Below, in pieces: positions 30,745 through 42,456 of a DNA stretch of 64,000 nt. Made by a program: the position numbers and the translations under genes. The notes beneath the pieces were generated by a model. It ran no database searches. It saw only the letters and a program-made list of their open reading frames with translations, and had not been told where the DNA came from. Each line of letters begins with the position of its first letter. The first letter of the stretch is position 1. Origin of the DNA: Parahaliea mediterranea (GTDB lineage: Bacteria; Pseudomonadota; Gammaproteobacteria; Pseudomonadales; Halieaceae); the NCBI RefSeq assembly GCF_017255185.1, contig NZ_JAFKCZ010000002.1, forward strand, positions 1 to 64,000, given 5' to 3'.

Positions 30745-31812
30745 ATGCATCCACAGGCATTCGACACACCCGGGGCAAGCAACCCCCAGGGCATGGCGCG
30801 CACCCCGCTGAACCGGTTGCTGGCCATCGCGGCGTCGGAGGGACTCCGGGCCGCCGACCTGTTCGACCGCTGCGGTATCGACGCCGGCTTACTGTGGATC
30901 AAGGGGCGCCCCATCGATCGCCACCAATACCTGTCGGTGGCCAATGCGCTGATCGAAGCGCTGGACATGCCCGACCTCGGTTTTCGCTCCGGCACCTCCT
31001 TCAGCCTCGGCGACCTGGGCGTCCTCGGCCACGCCATGCTCAGTAGCGAGCACGTCACTCAATCCATCCAGACATATCTCCGCTTCCGCCCCGCCTTCGG
31101 CTCCACCTTCCCGGTGCGGGCGCTGGAACTGCGCGGGCAACTCGCCCTGACCGCCGATATCGCGCTGCCGGACAGCCCCCTGAAACGCTACCAACTTGAA
31201 AACTGGCTGCTGACCCTGACCGCCCTGTACGACCTCGTGGCGGAACCCGAGGCCCTGTTCCGCTCGATCAGCTTTCCCTACCCGGAACCGCTCCACAGCG
31301 ACCGCCTGGCCCAGCAGTTTCACTGCGAACTGCTGTTCGACCAGCCGGCTCCCCTGGTGGTACTCAATCGCGAGATCACCCGCAGCCGCCTGAAATTCGC
31401 CTGTGAGAACGTGCATCGACTGTGTGCCCAGGAGTGCTACCGGGCCCTGACCCAGCTCTCCCGGCCCCATGCCCTTGACGGCACCGTCAAGGCGCTGCTG
31501 GTGGATGCGGCGGGCGACTTCCCCACCCCGACCGAACTGGCGCGGCGCCTGAACATCAGCGAGCGCACACTGCGACGCCGGCTCGCGGACCTCGGCACCA
31601 GTTACAAGCGACTGCTGCTCGAGGCGCGGATGGAAGTGGCCGCGAGCCACCAGGCCGCCGGCACCCGCAGCATCAAGGACATTGCCCTGAGCCTGGGCTA
31701 CGCCGACGTGGTGAGTTACCACCGCGCCTTCAAGGCCTACCACGGGGTGACGCCCGCGCAATTCCGCACCCACACCCCCGCCCTGGGTGCGCCGCTCAAA
31801 ACTGCCAGTTAA
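30745..31812 (+). CDS. AraC-family transcriptional regulator
   Basis: The 355-residue protein has an N-terminal Arabinose_bd-type ligand domain (about 20-210, with LGYHAMLSS-like LGVLGHAMLSSEHV). A C-terminal AraC double helix-turn-helix follows (LARRLNISERTLRRRLADLG and KDIALSLGYADVVSYHRAFK). Regulators of this OruR/ArgR-like group usually activate neighbouring catabolic genes in response to a small molecule. It is divergent from the M28-like gene, and its 3' end overlaps the 3' end of the second TonB receptor by 17 bp. ATG at 30793 is an alternative start. Confidence 0.88.
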   Translation: MHPQAFDTPGASNPQGMARTPLNRLLAIAASEGLRAADLFDRCGIDAGLLWIKGRPIDRHQYLSVANALIEALDMPDLGFRSGTSFSLGDLGVLGHAMLSSEHVTQSIQTYLRFRPAFGSTFPVRALELRGQLALTADIALPDSPLKRYQLENWLLTLTALYDLVAEPEALFRSISFPYPEPLHSDRLAQQFHCELLFDQPAPLVVLNREITRSRLKFACENVHRLCAQECYRALTQLSRPHALDGTVKALLVDAAGDFPTPTELARRLNISERTLRRRLADLGTSYKRLLLEARMEVAASHQAAGTRSIKDIALSLGYADVVSYHRAFKAYHGVTPAQFRTHTPALGAPLKTAS

Positions 31813-34033
31813 CGCCCACACCGTACATCCGCGGCGGCCCGAAGTAGGCGCCCTCCATCCCCACCAGCGTGCGCACACTGCTGCGGTACTCCTCATCCGC
31901 CAGGTTCTTGCCGTAGAGGTAGACCGACCAGCCCTGGGCCGGCTGCCCCAGGCTGAGTCGGGCATTGACCAGGGTGTAACTGTCGGATTCGAGGCTGGGC
32001 GTGTTCTCGATATCCCGATAGGTGGACTCGGTATAGGTGGCCCACACCGAGGCGCGCAGATCGAAATCACCGGCACTGCCCTCCCAGGTGATATCGCCGG
32101 TGACGTTGCTGCCCGGCGTGCCGGGCAGCTCATTGCCGATGCGGGCCGCGGCCTCGGCCGGGTCGTCGCTGTTCCACTCGGTGATCTCGGAGTCCAGCAA
32201 GGTCGCCGACAGGCCCAACGACCAGTGCTCGTCCACCAGGTACTTGAGGTCCAGATCGACCCCGGTGACCTCGGACACCGCCGCGTTCTGGGTGACGGCC
32301 TCGGTAATACCGCCACCGAGGTCCAGGATCGCCAGCACCTGCTTGTCGGAGTAGTCGTAGTAGTACACCGCCGCGGACAGGTCCAGGGTGTTGTCCAGCA
32401 GGCGCGACTTCACGCCGATCTCATAGGCCACTAGCTCTTCCGCGTCATAGGGGATGAAGCCGGCCTCGTCGACAATGCCCGAGCCGTCGAATCCGCCGCT
32501 CTTGAAGCCGCGGCTGATGGCGCCGTAGACCAGAGTGTTGTCGAAGGCGGTCCAGGACAGCTTGACCTGGCCGGACACGTCCTGGTCGTCGTAATCGGAC
32601 TCGCCGTACAGGCCGCCGGCCACCGCCGGATACACCGCGGTGACGATGGAAGTGCCGAAAGGATCGTTCTCCCAGGACCCTCCCTCGTAGTGCTTCTCCT
32701 CATCGGTATAGCGCAGCCCGGTGGACAGCTGCAGGCTGTCGGTCAGCTGCCAGTCGATCTGACCGAACACCGACCAGCTCTCGTCATCCTGGTCGTAGCC
32801 CGACACCAGCTCGCCCAGCAGGTAATCCCAACTGGACAGGCTGCGGTGGTAATCGATGCGGTCGCGCGTCGCGTTGACGCCCGCCAGCCAGTAGGTCGAG
32901 CCGGTGTCGCCGGAAATGCGGAACTCCTGGCTGAGGCTGTCGACCGACTCGTCGTAGGTGGGCTGCGCCAGGCGCAGAGGCGCGAAATCCCCCACCGTGT
33001 AATCCCGCGAGAGGGACTCGAACCCGGTCAACGAGGTCAGGGTGAACAGGTCCCCCTCCCAGTTCACCTCCAGGGAGATACCGCCGTTGCGCGCATCCAT
33101 TTCCCCGGCCACGTCATCGTAATCCACATGCACCGCGCCCGCCTCCGGCTGGAACACCCCCAAGGGGTCGCCGGTGAGGTTAGTGGAGTTCACGATCTCC
33201 GAGCCGTCAGTGCCGTAATGCACCCGCAGATCCACCTGCAGGCGATCACTGGCCCGCCACAGGGCGGAGATACGGCCGGCCGCCACATCTTTGTCACCGT
33301 AGTCGGAACTCGAGGCCCGCGAGGATATGCCGGGGATAACACCGGGCACCCGGGTAAACCCCGCCGTGCTGTCGGCGGTGCCCGCCCGCTCCATGTAGCC
33401 GCCACCCTGGGCGGCGTAACCGGCAAAGCGCAGCAGCAAGGTGTCGCTCAGCGGCGTATCGACGGCGCCCTGCAGGTTGGTTTCTCCGTAGCGCCCGTAA
33501 CTCAAATCCAGGTAACCGCCGACACCGTCTCCCGGCTCGGTGGACACGAAGTTGATCGCCCCGGCTATGCTGTTGCGACCGTACAGGCCCGCTTGGGGGC
33601 CCTTGAGTACCTCCACCCGCTGCAAATCGTACAGCGGCATGCTCAAATAGGAACCAAAGGGCAGGTACACGCCATCCATATAGGCCGATACCGAGGGGTT
33701 GTTATTGATCCAGGGATCGGTCGAACCGATGCCGCGGATGGCGATCACGGGGTTGTTGGTGCTGTTGCCCCGGGCGACGTCGAGCGCCGGCGTATTCACG
33801 CCGAGATCGGCAAAATCCTGAATCCGCTTTTCCCGCAGATCGTCACTGCTCATCACCGTCATGGATATGGGAATCTCGGCGGCGCTCTGCTCCCGCTTCT
33901 GGGCGGTAACTGTAATCTCCTCCATCACTAGCCGTGGCGCGGCCTCCTGGCCAGCGGCGGCCGAGGCCATCACGGCACCGGCCACAGCCAGCGCGAGCCG
34001 GGAGTGCAAACGGAAGTTGGCTGGGATAGACAT
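31796..34033 (-). CDS. TonB-dependent outer-membrane receptor
   Basis: The 745-residue protein has a signal peptide (LALAVAGAVMASAAAGQ), a TonB-box-like MEEITVTAQKREQ, a plug with VIAIRGIGSTDPW and VEVLKGPQAGLYGRNSIAGAINFV, and a barrel ending YGVGVNWQF. It differs strongly from the first receptor. The ligand is unknown; because it lies with an exported M28-like peptidase and an AraC regulator, a peptide or lipid compound is conceivable. Convergent overlap of 17 bp with the AraC gene is unusual but allowed. Confidence 0.92.
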   Translation of the reverse strand: MSIPANFRLHSRLALAVAGAVMASAAAGQEAAPRLVMEEITVTAQKREQSAAEIPISMTVMSSDDLREKRIQDFADLGVNTPALDVARGNSTNNPVIAIRGIGSTDPWINNNPSVSAYMDGVYLPFGSYLSMPLYDLQRVEVLKGPQAGLYGRNSIAGAINFVSTEPGDGVGGYLDLSYGRYGETNLQGAVDTPLSDTLLLRFAGYAAQGGGYMERAGTADSTAGFTRVPGVIPGISSRASSSDYGDKDVAAGRISALWRASDRLQVDLRVHYGTDGSEIVNSTNLTGDPLGVFQPEAGAVHVDYDDVAGEMDARNGGISLEVNWEGDLFTLTSLTGFESLSRDYTVGDFAPLRLAQPTYDESVDSLSQEFRISGDTGSTYWLAGVNATRDRIDYHRSLSSWDYLLGELVSGYDQDDESWSVFGQIDWQLTDSLQLSTGLRYTDEEKHYEGGSWENDPFGTSIVTAVYPAVAGGLYGESDYDDQDVSGQVKLSWTAFDNTLVYGAISRGFKSGGFDGSGIVDEAGFIPYDAEELVAYEIGVKSRLLDNTLDLSAAVYYYDYSDKQVLAILDLGGGITEAVTQNAAVSEVTGVDLDLKYLVDEHWSLGLSATLLDSEITEWNSDDPAEAAARIGNELPGTPGSNVTGDITWEGSAGDFDLRASVWATYTESTYRDIENTPSLESDSYTLVNARLSLGQPAQGWSVYLYGKNLADEEYRSSVRTLVGMEGAYFGPPRMYGVGVNWQF

Positions 34034-34227
34034 ACTGCGGACCTCGGGTTGCTCGAAATGGAAACGCGGGCCAGATTAACAATGCGCTGCCGGCGGGCGT
34101 ATGACACGGGTGGCCAACGTATTGATGGCAGTGGCCGTCGTGTCGCGACGGCACGGGACAGCCAGGGGCAAGCGGTCAAGACACCGGCCAGACCCGAGCG
34201 GGAAGATCGCACCAAAATAGAGCGAAT

Positions 34228-34246
34228 AGTGCAAATAGGGTGCACT
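34228..34246. promoter_or_regulatory. Inverted repeat, possible operator
   Basis: AGTGCA and TGCACT are separated by 7 bp (AATAGGG) in the 262-bp region between the divergent TonB receptor and the small secreted peptide gene. The symmetry and place suit a regulator site, but no known consensus fits. Confidence 0.35.
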
Positions 34247-34295
34247 TACCTTATGATCGCCGGCCAACCCCGCAAGCGAGATTGAGCCAAATTAC

Positions 34296-34556
34296 ATGCG
34301 ACGCATTCTGACTGTCCTGGCCGGCATTGTCATCGCCACAACGGCGTCTACACTGGCCGCCGACCCCGCAGACACCACCGACGCCAAAGCGCCACAATCC
34401 GGACGCGAGATGGTGGTCGACATGAAGGGCAAGCCCCCCTACAAGCGCCGCCTGGCCAATGTCTCCGCAAGCGATACCCGTGAGCCGGTGGCCAGCACGG
34501 ACAACCGCGAGCAAAGCGCTCCCCGGGGGCGTCCGCCCTACAAGCGCGGCCACTGA
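34296..34556 (+). CDS. Small exported basic peptide with duplicated PPYKR motif
   Basis: The 86-residue ORF has a signal peptide ([22 protein letters not shown]). The mature part of about 64 residues has two related elements, [10 protein letters not shown] (about residue 44-53) and [10 protein letters not shown] (the C-terminus, about 77-86), separated by a Ser/Asp-rich linker. No cysteines and no membrane segment remain after cleavage. I do not know a family. The signal peptide and the internal duplication argue that it is real. A hairpin (34587-34610) lies 30 bp after its stop. Confidence 0.65.
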   Translation: MRRILTVLAGIVIATTASTLAADPADTTDAKAPQSGREMVVDMKGKPPYKRRLANVSASDTREPVASTDNREQSAPRGRPPYKRGH

Positions 34557-34586
34557 ACAGGACCGGCACGACGGCAGTGACAGCAA

Positions 34587-34610
34587 GCCCCCGCCTACCT
34601 TGCAGGGGGC
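34587..34610 (+). terminator. Weak terminator-like hairpin
   Basis: GCCCCC and GGGGGC pair across a 12-nt loop between the small peptide gene and fadB. It is followed by ATTCCC rather than a T-run. Confidence 0.3.
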
Positions 34611-34682
34611 ATTCCCGCCATCTATAACCACTATTCGCTGGGCTGCTTTGCACCGCGCTGTATTCACTGTCAACATCGGTGG

Positions 34683-34711
34683 TTCACGCACCCCGGATGG
34701 GCCGATACAAT
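34683..34711 (+). promoter_or_regulatory. Candidate sigma-70 promoter of fadBA
   Basis: TTCACG (34683-34688) and TACAAT (34706-34711) are spaced by 17 bp and lie about 78 bp before fadB. The -10 fits well, the -35 moderately. No FadR or PsrA-type operator was identified. Confidence 0.45.
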
Positions 34712-34788
34712 ACGGTCCCCCGCCCGGCCAGCCTGGAGGGCGGGCACCATCAACGGTTATTCCAGAGATACCCAAACAGGAACGCGAC

Positions 34789-36936
<2,148 letters not shown>

Positions 36937-36949
36937 GGGATCGCGCCCG

Positions 36950-38292
<1,343 letters not shown>

Positions 38293-38302
38293 CCCGCCAA
38301 TA

Positions 38303-38494
38303 AGGGGTCAGAGCCCTTTTCCTCTTATCACGGAAAAGGGCTCTGACCCGAATGGCACTTACTTAACCGTTGTAGGGCCGAATTTATTCGGCCATTGATG
38401 CCGTGAGCGCCTCTTTTGGTCGAATAAATTCGACCCTACAGCGGGCAAAATACCCTGTTTTTGACTTAAGCAAGTGCCATTCGGCTCTGACCCC
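38303..38494. repeat. Nested palindromic element (REP/BIME-like)
   Basis: Several palindromes are nested. A perfect 18-bp stem (38305-38322 with 38332-38349, arm GGGTCAGAGCCCTTTTCC) has a 9-nt loop. An outer pair, AATGGCACTTACTTAA (38351-38366) and TTAAGCAAGTGCCATT (38466-38481), matches 15 of 16. Inside it, two 23-bp copies (38371-38393 and 38418-38440) are inverted relative to each other and each is itself palindromic (GGCCGAATTTATTCGGCC; GGTCGAATAAATTCGACC). GGCTCTGACCCC recurs at 38483-38494. No transposase is present. The first stem may also end fadBA transcription. Confidence 0.75.
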
Positions 38495-38546
38495 ATTCCA
38501 ACAGGCACTGGTACAATACCGCTTTTTCCCGTGGTGCCCCCTCGTT

Positions 38547-39089
38547 ATGGCCCTCAAGCCCACTATCTACAAGATCCAGCTCACCCTTGCGGACAGCGAT
38601 CGCGATCATTACGACAGCTACCCGCTGACCCTGGCCCGTCACCCCTCGGAGACCCTGGAGCGGCTCACCGCCCGGGTACTGGCCTTCGGCTTGCATGCCG
38701 AACCGGGGCTGGCCTTTACCCGCGGCCTTTCGAGCACCGACGAACCCGACCTGTGGCAACACAGTGACAGTGGTGAAATCACACATTGGATTGAGGTCGG
38801 CCAGCCGGAAGAGGCGCGCCTGCGCAAAGCCTGTGGGCGGGCGGGGCGAGTGAGTGTGCTGGCCTACGGCAAGAGTGCAAGCACCTGGTGGGACAAACAG
38901 GGGAGTGATATCGCCGCCCTGCCCCGGCTACGGGTCATACAACTGCCCTGGGAGGAAATTCAAGCGGCATCCGCTTTGATGGAGCGCAATACCGCGCTGA
39001 CCCTCAGCATCGCCGGGGGGACGCTTTACCTCGACAACGGCGATCACTCCGCGGTGGCGACACCGCAGGTGCTGGTGCCCGGGGACTGA
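38547..39089 (+). CDS. yaeQ: YaeQ-family protein
   Basis: The 180-residue protein (start ATG 38547) shows MALKPTIYKIQLTLADSDRDHYD, TLARHPSETLERLTARVLAF, FTRGLSSTDEPDLW and THWIEVGQPEEARLRKACGRA, all close to E. coli YaeQ in order and length. YaeQ has a PD-(D/E)XK nuclease-like fold and was reported as a suppressor of rfaH defects; its biochemical role is not settled. The gene starts 53 bp after the nested repeat and is convergent with the sterol-desaturase-family gene. Confidence 0.9.
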   Translation: MALKPTIYKIQLTLADSDRDHYDSYPLTLARHPSETLERLTARVLAFGLHAEPGLAFTRGLSSTDEPDLWQHSDSGEITHWIEVGQPEEARLRKACGRAGRVSVLAYGKSASTWWDKQGSDIAALPRLRVIQLPWEEIQAASALMERNTALTLSIAGGTLYLDNGDHSAVATPQVLVPGD

Positions 39090-39097
39090 GCGCGGAA

Positions 39098-40393
39098 TCA
39101 GGCAGTGTGCGGCGGCCGCCCCAGGTCCGCCGGGGAAAGCGGTTCACTGTCCGCCGAAAAGGGCTCTGACCCCTTATCGGGCGCTTGCGGCCGGGGAGCA
39201 CGGAGCCAGGGCATGAACAGGGCGTTCAGCACCAGGTAGCCAAGGCCCGCGAGCAGGGCCCCCGGATCGAAGCCGCCGTGCCAGCCCAGCAGCAGGATGC
39301 CGGCTGTCGCGGCCAGGCGCAGCCAATCCCTGCGTCGCGCCCCCTCAGAACCCTCCAGCCACCAGGCTGTGGTGACGGTGGTGGCCAGCATTAACGCCCA
39401 CAACACCACGCCCTGCGGATAGCTGAATTCGCTGTTTTGCATAAAGTGCAGCAGCGCCACCACTGCCAGTAACTGGAAGAAGGCGTACCAGGCCACGGCG
39501 GGCGCAATCGCGGGATCGTACTTGCTGAAACGGCTCAGGTCGGGCTTCTCCCGGGGATAGCGCGCCGCCACGTCCGCCGGGCGCCAGCCGGTGCGCGCCC
39601 ACCACACCCGCGCCTTGTCGCGCCAGTCGCGGGCGCGCCAACTGTCGCGGGCCATGTCGGTGTAGACATGGGTCAGCGCGCGCAACGGGTTCCAGCTGCG
39701 CAGGGGACCGCGAATGCCGTAGACCGGCGGCTCCTCGTCCAACTCTTCCTGGAAAGTGCCGAACAACCGGTCCCAAATGATAAACAGGCCGCCGTAGTTG
39801 CGATCCATGTAGATGTCATTCTGCGCGTGGTGCACCCTGTGATTGGAGGGCGTGACGAAGATCCACTCGTACCAGCCCAGCTTGGGCACGTGCTCGGTGT
39901 GCACCCAGAACTGGTAGATCAGGTTCAGCGAGCCCACGGTCACCACCACCTCGGCGGGAATCCCCAACAGGTACATGGGAATGTAGAACACCCAGCCCAG
40001 CAGGAAACCGGTACTGGTCTGGCGCAGGGCGGTAGTGAGGTTGTAGTCCTCGCTCTGGTGATGCGCCACGTGGGCCGCCCACAGGATCGTGCGCTCGTGA
40101 CCCAGCCGGTGCAGCCAGTAGTAGCAGAAATCATAGAGCACCATGGCCAGCACCCAGGTGAACCAGTGGCTCGCGTCCATCAGCGGCAGGGAGAAGTACT
40201 CGGTGACCAGGTAGTAGAAATAGCCGCCCACCCCCAGGGTGACAAAGCGCCGCGCCTGGCTCAGGGTACCCAGGAACAGGCTGCTGATCCCGTCGTTGAG
40301 GCGGTAGGTATTGCGCTTGCGGGCAATGCCGTAGCCCAGCTCCAGCAGCATGGCCAGGATAAAAAACGGTACAGCGTAGACAACAAGATTCAC
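39098..40393 (-). CDS. Sterol desaturase/fatty acid hydroxylase family membrane protein
   Basis: The 431-residue protein has several membrane helices and the His-box pattern of the family: HRLGHE, HVAHHQSED, HTEHVPKLG and HRVHHAQN, which bind a di-iron centre. C-terminal to the catalytic domain are three or four further hydrophobic segments. It hydroxylates or desaturates a lipid, substrate unknown. The GTG start at 40393 (VNLVVYAVPFFIL) matches usual family N-termini better than 40447. The last 25 codons or so include a half copy of the GGGTCAGAGCCC repeat, so the tail KGSEPFSADSEPL is repeat-derived. Confidence 0.85.
   Translation of the reverse strand: MNLVVYAVPFFILAMLLELGYGIARKRNTYRLNDGISSLFLGTLSQARRFVTLGVGGYFYYLVTEYFSLPLMDASHWFTWVLAMVLYDFCYYWLHRLGHERTILWAAHVAHHQSEDYNLTTALRQTSTGFLLGWVFYIPMYLLGIPAEVVVTVGSLNLIYQFWVHTEHVPKLGWYEWIFVTPSNHRVHHAQNDIYMDRNYGGLFIIWDRLFGTFQEELDEEPPVYGIRGPLRSWNPLRALTHVYTDMARDSWRARDWRDKARVWWARTGWRPADVAARYPREKPDLSRFSKYDPAIAPAVAWYAFFQLLAVVALLHFMQNSEFSYPQGVVLWALMLATTVTTAWWLEGSEGARRRDWLRLAATAGILLLGWHGGFDPGALLAGLGYLVLNALFMPWLRAPRPQAPDKGSEPFSADSEPLSPADLGRPPHTA
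39156..39177. repeat. Half copy of the GGGGTCAGAGCCCTTTTC repeat inside a gene
   Basis: GAAAAGGGCTCTGACCCCTTAT is the complement of the repeat arm at 38302-38322. It lies in the C-terminal codons of the sterol-desaturase-family gene, 0.8 kb from the full element. Confidence 0.7.
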
Positions 40394-40497
40394 GGCACAG
40401 TGCGGCGGACGGCGACTCGCCCACCCAGCTCCTTGCAATTGGTCCACCCAGTATCGTGGCTGACCGGGATGAACGCAAACTGAAGGCGTCGCTCTGG

Positions 40498-40518
40498 CAG
40501 AGTGTTTTTCAACAGCCG
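40498..40518 (+). repeat. GTGTTTTTCAAC repeat, copy 1
   Basis: GCAGAGTGTTTTTCAACAGCC here resembles the sequence at 43595-43616 with about three differences. It is an intergenic short repeat in front of the AlkA gene; similar 'GTGTTTTTCAACAGCCTGC' elements are common in gammaproteobacteria. Confidence 0.5.
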
Positions 40519-40585
40519 GTTAAGGGCCGCCATTGAGGGCCGATTTTGGCTAGTGCCGGCCCCGGGCCGGGACTATAGTGGCCCC

Positions 40586-41992
40586 ATGAACAGCGCAGCA
40601 ACCAACACCGACCAGCAACTGCCCGACCCCGAAACCTGCCGCCGGGCGCGCCTGTCGCGAGACCCGCGCTTCGACGGCGAATTCTTCCTGGCGGTGCGCA
40701 CCACCGGCATCTATTGCCGCCCGGTGTGCCCCGCCAGGCAGCCGGCGGAGAAAAACGTGCGCTACTTCCGCGAGGCCAGCCAGGCCGCGGCAGCGGGGTT
40801 TCGACCCTGCCTGCGCTGCCGGCCCGAGGCGGCCCCCGGCAGCCCCGCCTGGCAGGGCAGTAGCACCACATTGAACCGGGCCCTTGCCCTGATCAACGCC
40901 GGGGCCCTGAACGAAGCCGGGCTGGGGGAGCTCGCCGCCCGGCTCGGCGTCGGCGAGCGCTACCTGCGCAAGCTGTTCCAGCGCGAACTGGGGATATCGC
41001 CGCTGGCGGTGGCGCAAAACCGGCGCCTGCTGTTTGCCAAACAATTACTGGTGGAGACCGATCTCGACATGACCGATATCGCCTTTGCCGCGGGCTACGG
41101 CAGTGTGCGCCGCTTCAACAGCGCGGTGCGCGGCAGCTTCGGGGTACCGCCCTCGGCGCTGCGACGCCAGCGCGTCGCACCGGCCGGCGGGATCACCTTG
41201 CAGCTGCAATACCGGCCGCCCTACGACTGGGAGGGTGTCATTGACTTCTTTGCCCGCCACGCGGTGGGCGGCGTGGAGGAAGTGAGCGCCGGCGCCTATC
41301 GCCGGCGGATCGACTGCGATGGCGCGAGCGGCGAACTCACCGTGAGTCCACTGCCCAACAAGCACGCCCTGACCCTGAACCTGGACCTGCCGCGCGCGGC
41401 CAACCTCATGCCCGTCGTGGCCCGGGTCAGGCGCATGTTCGACCTGGACGCCAACCCGGAAGTCATTGCCGAAACCCTGCGGCGCAGTGATGCCCTGGCG
41501 CCACTGGTGAGCCGGTTTCCGGGGGTTCGCTCCCCCCTGTGTTGGTCCGCCACCGAGGCCGCCATCCGCGCCATCATCGGCCAGCAGGTGAGTATCCAGG
41601 CCGCCCGTACCGTGTGCGCGCGCCTGGCGGTCGCCTGCGGCAATACCGGCGCTTTCCCGCCGCCAGCAGCCATCGCCGCCCTCGACGATACCCACTTCGC
41701 CATGCCCGGCCGGCGTCGCGACAGCCTGCGCGCCGCCTGTCGCCTGCTGGCCAATGGCGAGCCCCCGGCCCTGCTGGAGGCCCTCGGCCAGCTGCCGGGG
41801 ATCGGACCATGGACCCTGGCCATGGTGGCCATGCGCGGCCTCGGCGACCCGGATGTTTTTCCCCGGCGCGACCTGGGCCTGGTCCGCGCCTGGGAGGCAC
41901 TGGAAACTGCCGGGGAGTCGCTGGAAACCGCGACTTCCCAGTGGCACCCCTTTCGCGCCTACGCCGCCAACCTGTTGTGGAGAAGCCTGTGA
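40586..41992 (+). CDS. Ada-type regulator fused to AlkA 3-methyladenine DNA glycosylase
   Basis: The 468-residue protein has an Ada zinc-binding domain with Cys in YCRPVCPAR and CLRCRPE. An AraC-type helix-turn-helix follows (GELAARLGVGERYLRKLFQRELG, TDIAFAAGYGSVRRFNSAVR), and then an AlkA N-terminal and HhH-GPD glycosylase domain (LPGIGPWTLAMVAMRG, catalytic Asp in FPRRDLG). It senses methyl phosphotriesters through the Cys, activates transcription and excises 3-methyladenine-type bases. Met at 40586 is the start. The next gene (ogt) overlaps in GTGA, so the two form an alkylation-repair operon. Confidence 0.92.
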   Translation: MNSAATNTDQQLPDPETCRRARLSRDPRFDGEFFLAVRTTGIYCRPVCPARQPAEKNVRYFREASQAAAAGFRPCLRCRPEAAPGSPAWQGSSTTLNRALALINAGALNEAGLGELAARLGVGERYLRKLFQRELGISPLAVAQNRRLLFAKQLLVETDLDMTDIAFAAGYGSVRRFNSAVRGSFGVPPSALRRQRVAPAGGITLQLQYRPPYDWEGVIDFFARHAVGGVEEVSAGAYRRRIDCDGASGELTVSPLPNKHALTLNLDLPRAANLMPVVARVRRMFDLDANPEVIAETLRRSDALAPLVSRFPGVRSPLCWSATEAAIRAIIGQQVSIQAARTVCARLAVACGNTGAFPPPAAIAALDDTHFAMPGRRRDSLRAACRLLANGEPPALLEALGQLPGIGPWTLAMVAMRGLGDPDVFPRRDLGLVRAWEALETAGESLETATSQWHPFRAYAANLLWRSL

Positions 41993-42453
41993 ATACCCTG
42001 ACCGTAGACAGCCCCATCGGCCCCCTGCAATTGGTTTCCAACGGCACGGCCCTGCTAGAGATCCGCTTCCCCGGCATGCACCGCGGGGCCGCGCCCCCCG
42101 CTACCGGGGAAGACCCCGCCCTGAGCGCCGGCGCCCGACAGTTGGCGGAGTACTTCGCCGGCCGGCGCCGCCACTTCGACCTGCCCCTGGCGGCCGGCGG
42201 CACCGCTTTCCAGCAACAGGTGTGGCGGGCGCTTGAGGCAATCCCCTTCGGCGAAACGCGCAGCTACCGGGACATTGCCGTGCACATCGGGCGCGAGCGC
42301 GCGGTGCGGGCGGTGGGCGCCGCCAACGGCCGCAACCCCCTGCCCATTGTGGTGCCCTGCCACCGGGTGGTGGGCAGCGACGGCACCCTCACCGGTTTTG
42401 CCGGCGGGCTGGCCATCAAGCGGCAACTGCTGACGATGGAGGGCGCCCTGTAG
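41989..42453 (+). CDS. ogt: Methylated-DNA--protein-cysteine methyltransferase
   Basis: The 154-residue protein carries the acceptor motif PCHRV (Cys124), the winged-helix segment FQQQVWRALEAIPFGETRSY, and the final GFAGGLAIKRQLL. It repairs O6-methylguanine by transferring the methyl group to its own Cys. It starts with GTG at 41989, four bases inside the upstream AlkA-type gene, implying translational coupling. Confidence 0.94.
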   Translation: MNTLTVDSPIGPLQLVSNGTALLEIRFPGMHRGAAPPATGEDPALSAGARQLAEYFAGRRRHFDLPLAAGGTAFQQQVWRALEAIPFGETRSYRDIAVHIGRERAVRAVGAANGRNPLPIVVPCHRVVGSDGTLTGFAGGLAIKRQLLTMEGAL

Positions 42454-42456
42454 CGC

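Noticed and set aside
34459-34788. N-terminal extension of FadB by 110 residues
   Set aside because: The extension overlaps the small peptide gene and its hairpin, and FadB homology begins at [10 protein letters not shown].
38303-38494. CRISPR array
   Set aside because: The repeats are nested inverted palindromes, not regularly spaced direct repeats with spacers, and no cas gene is present.
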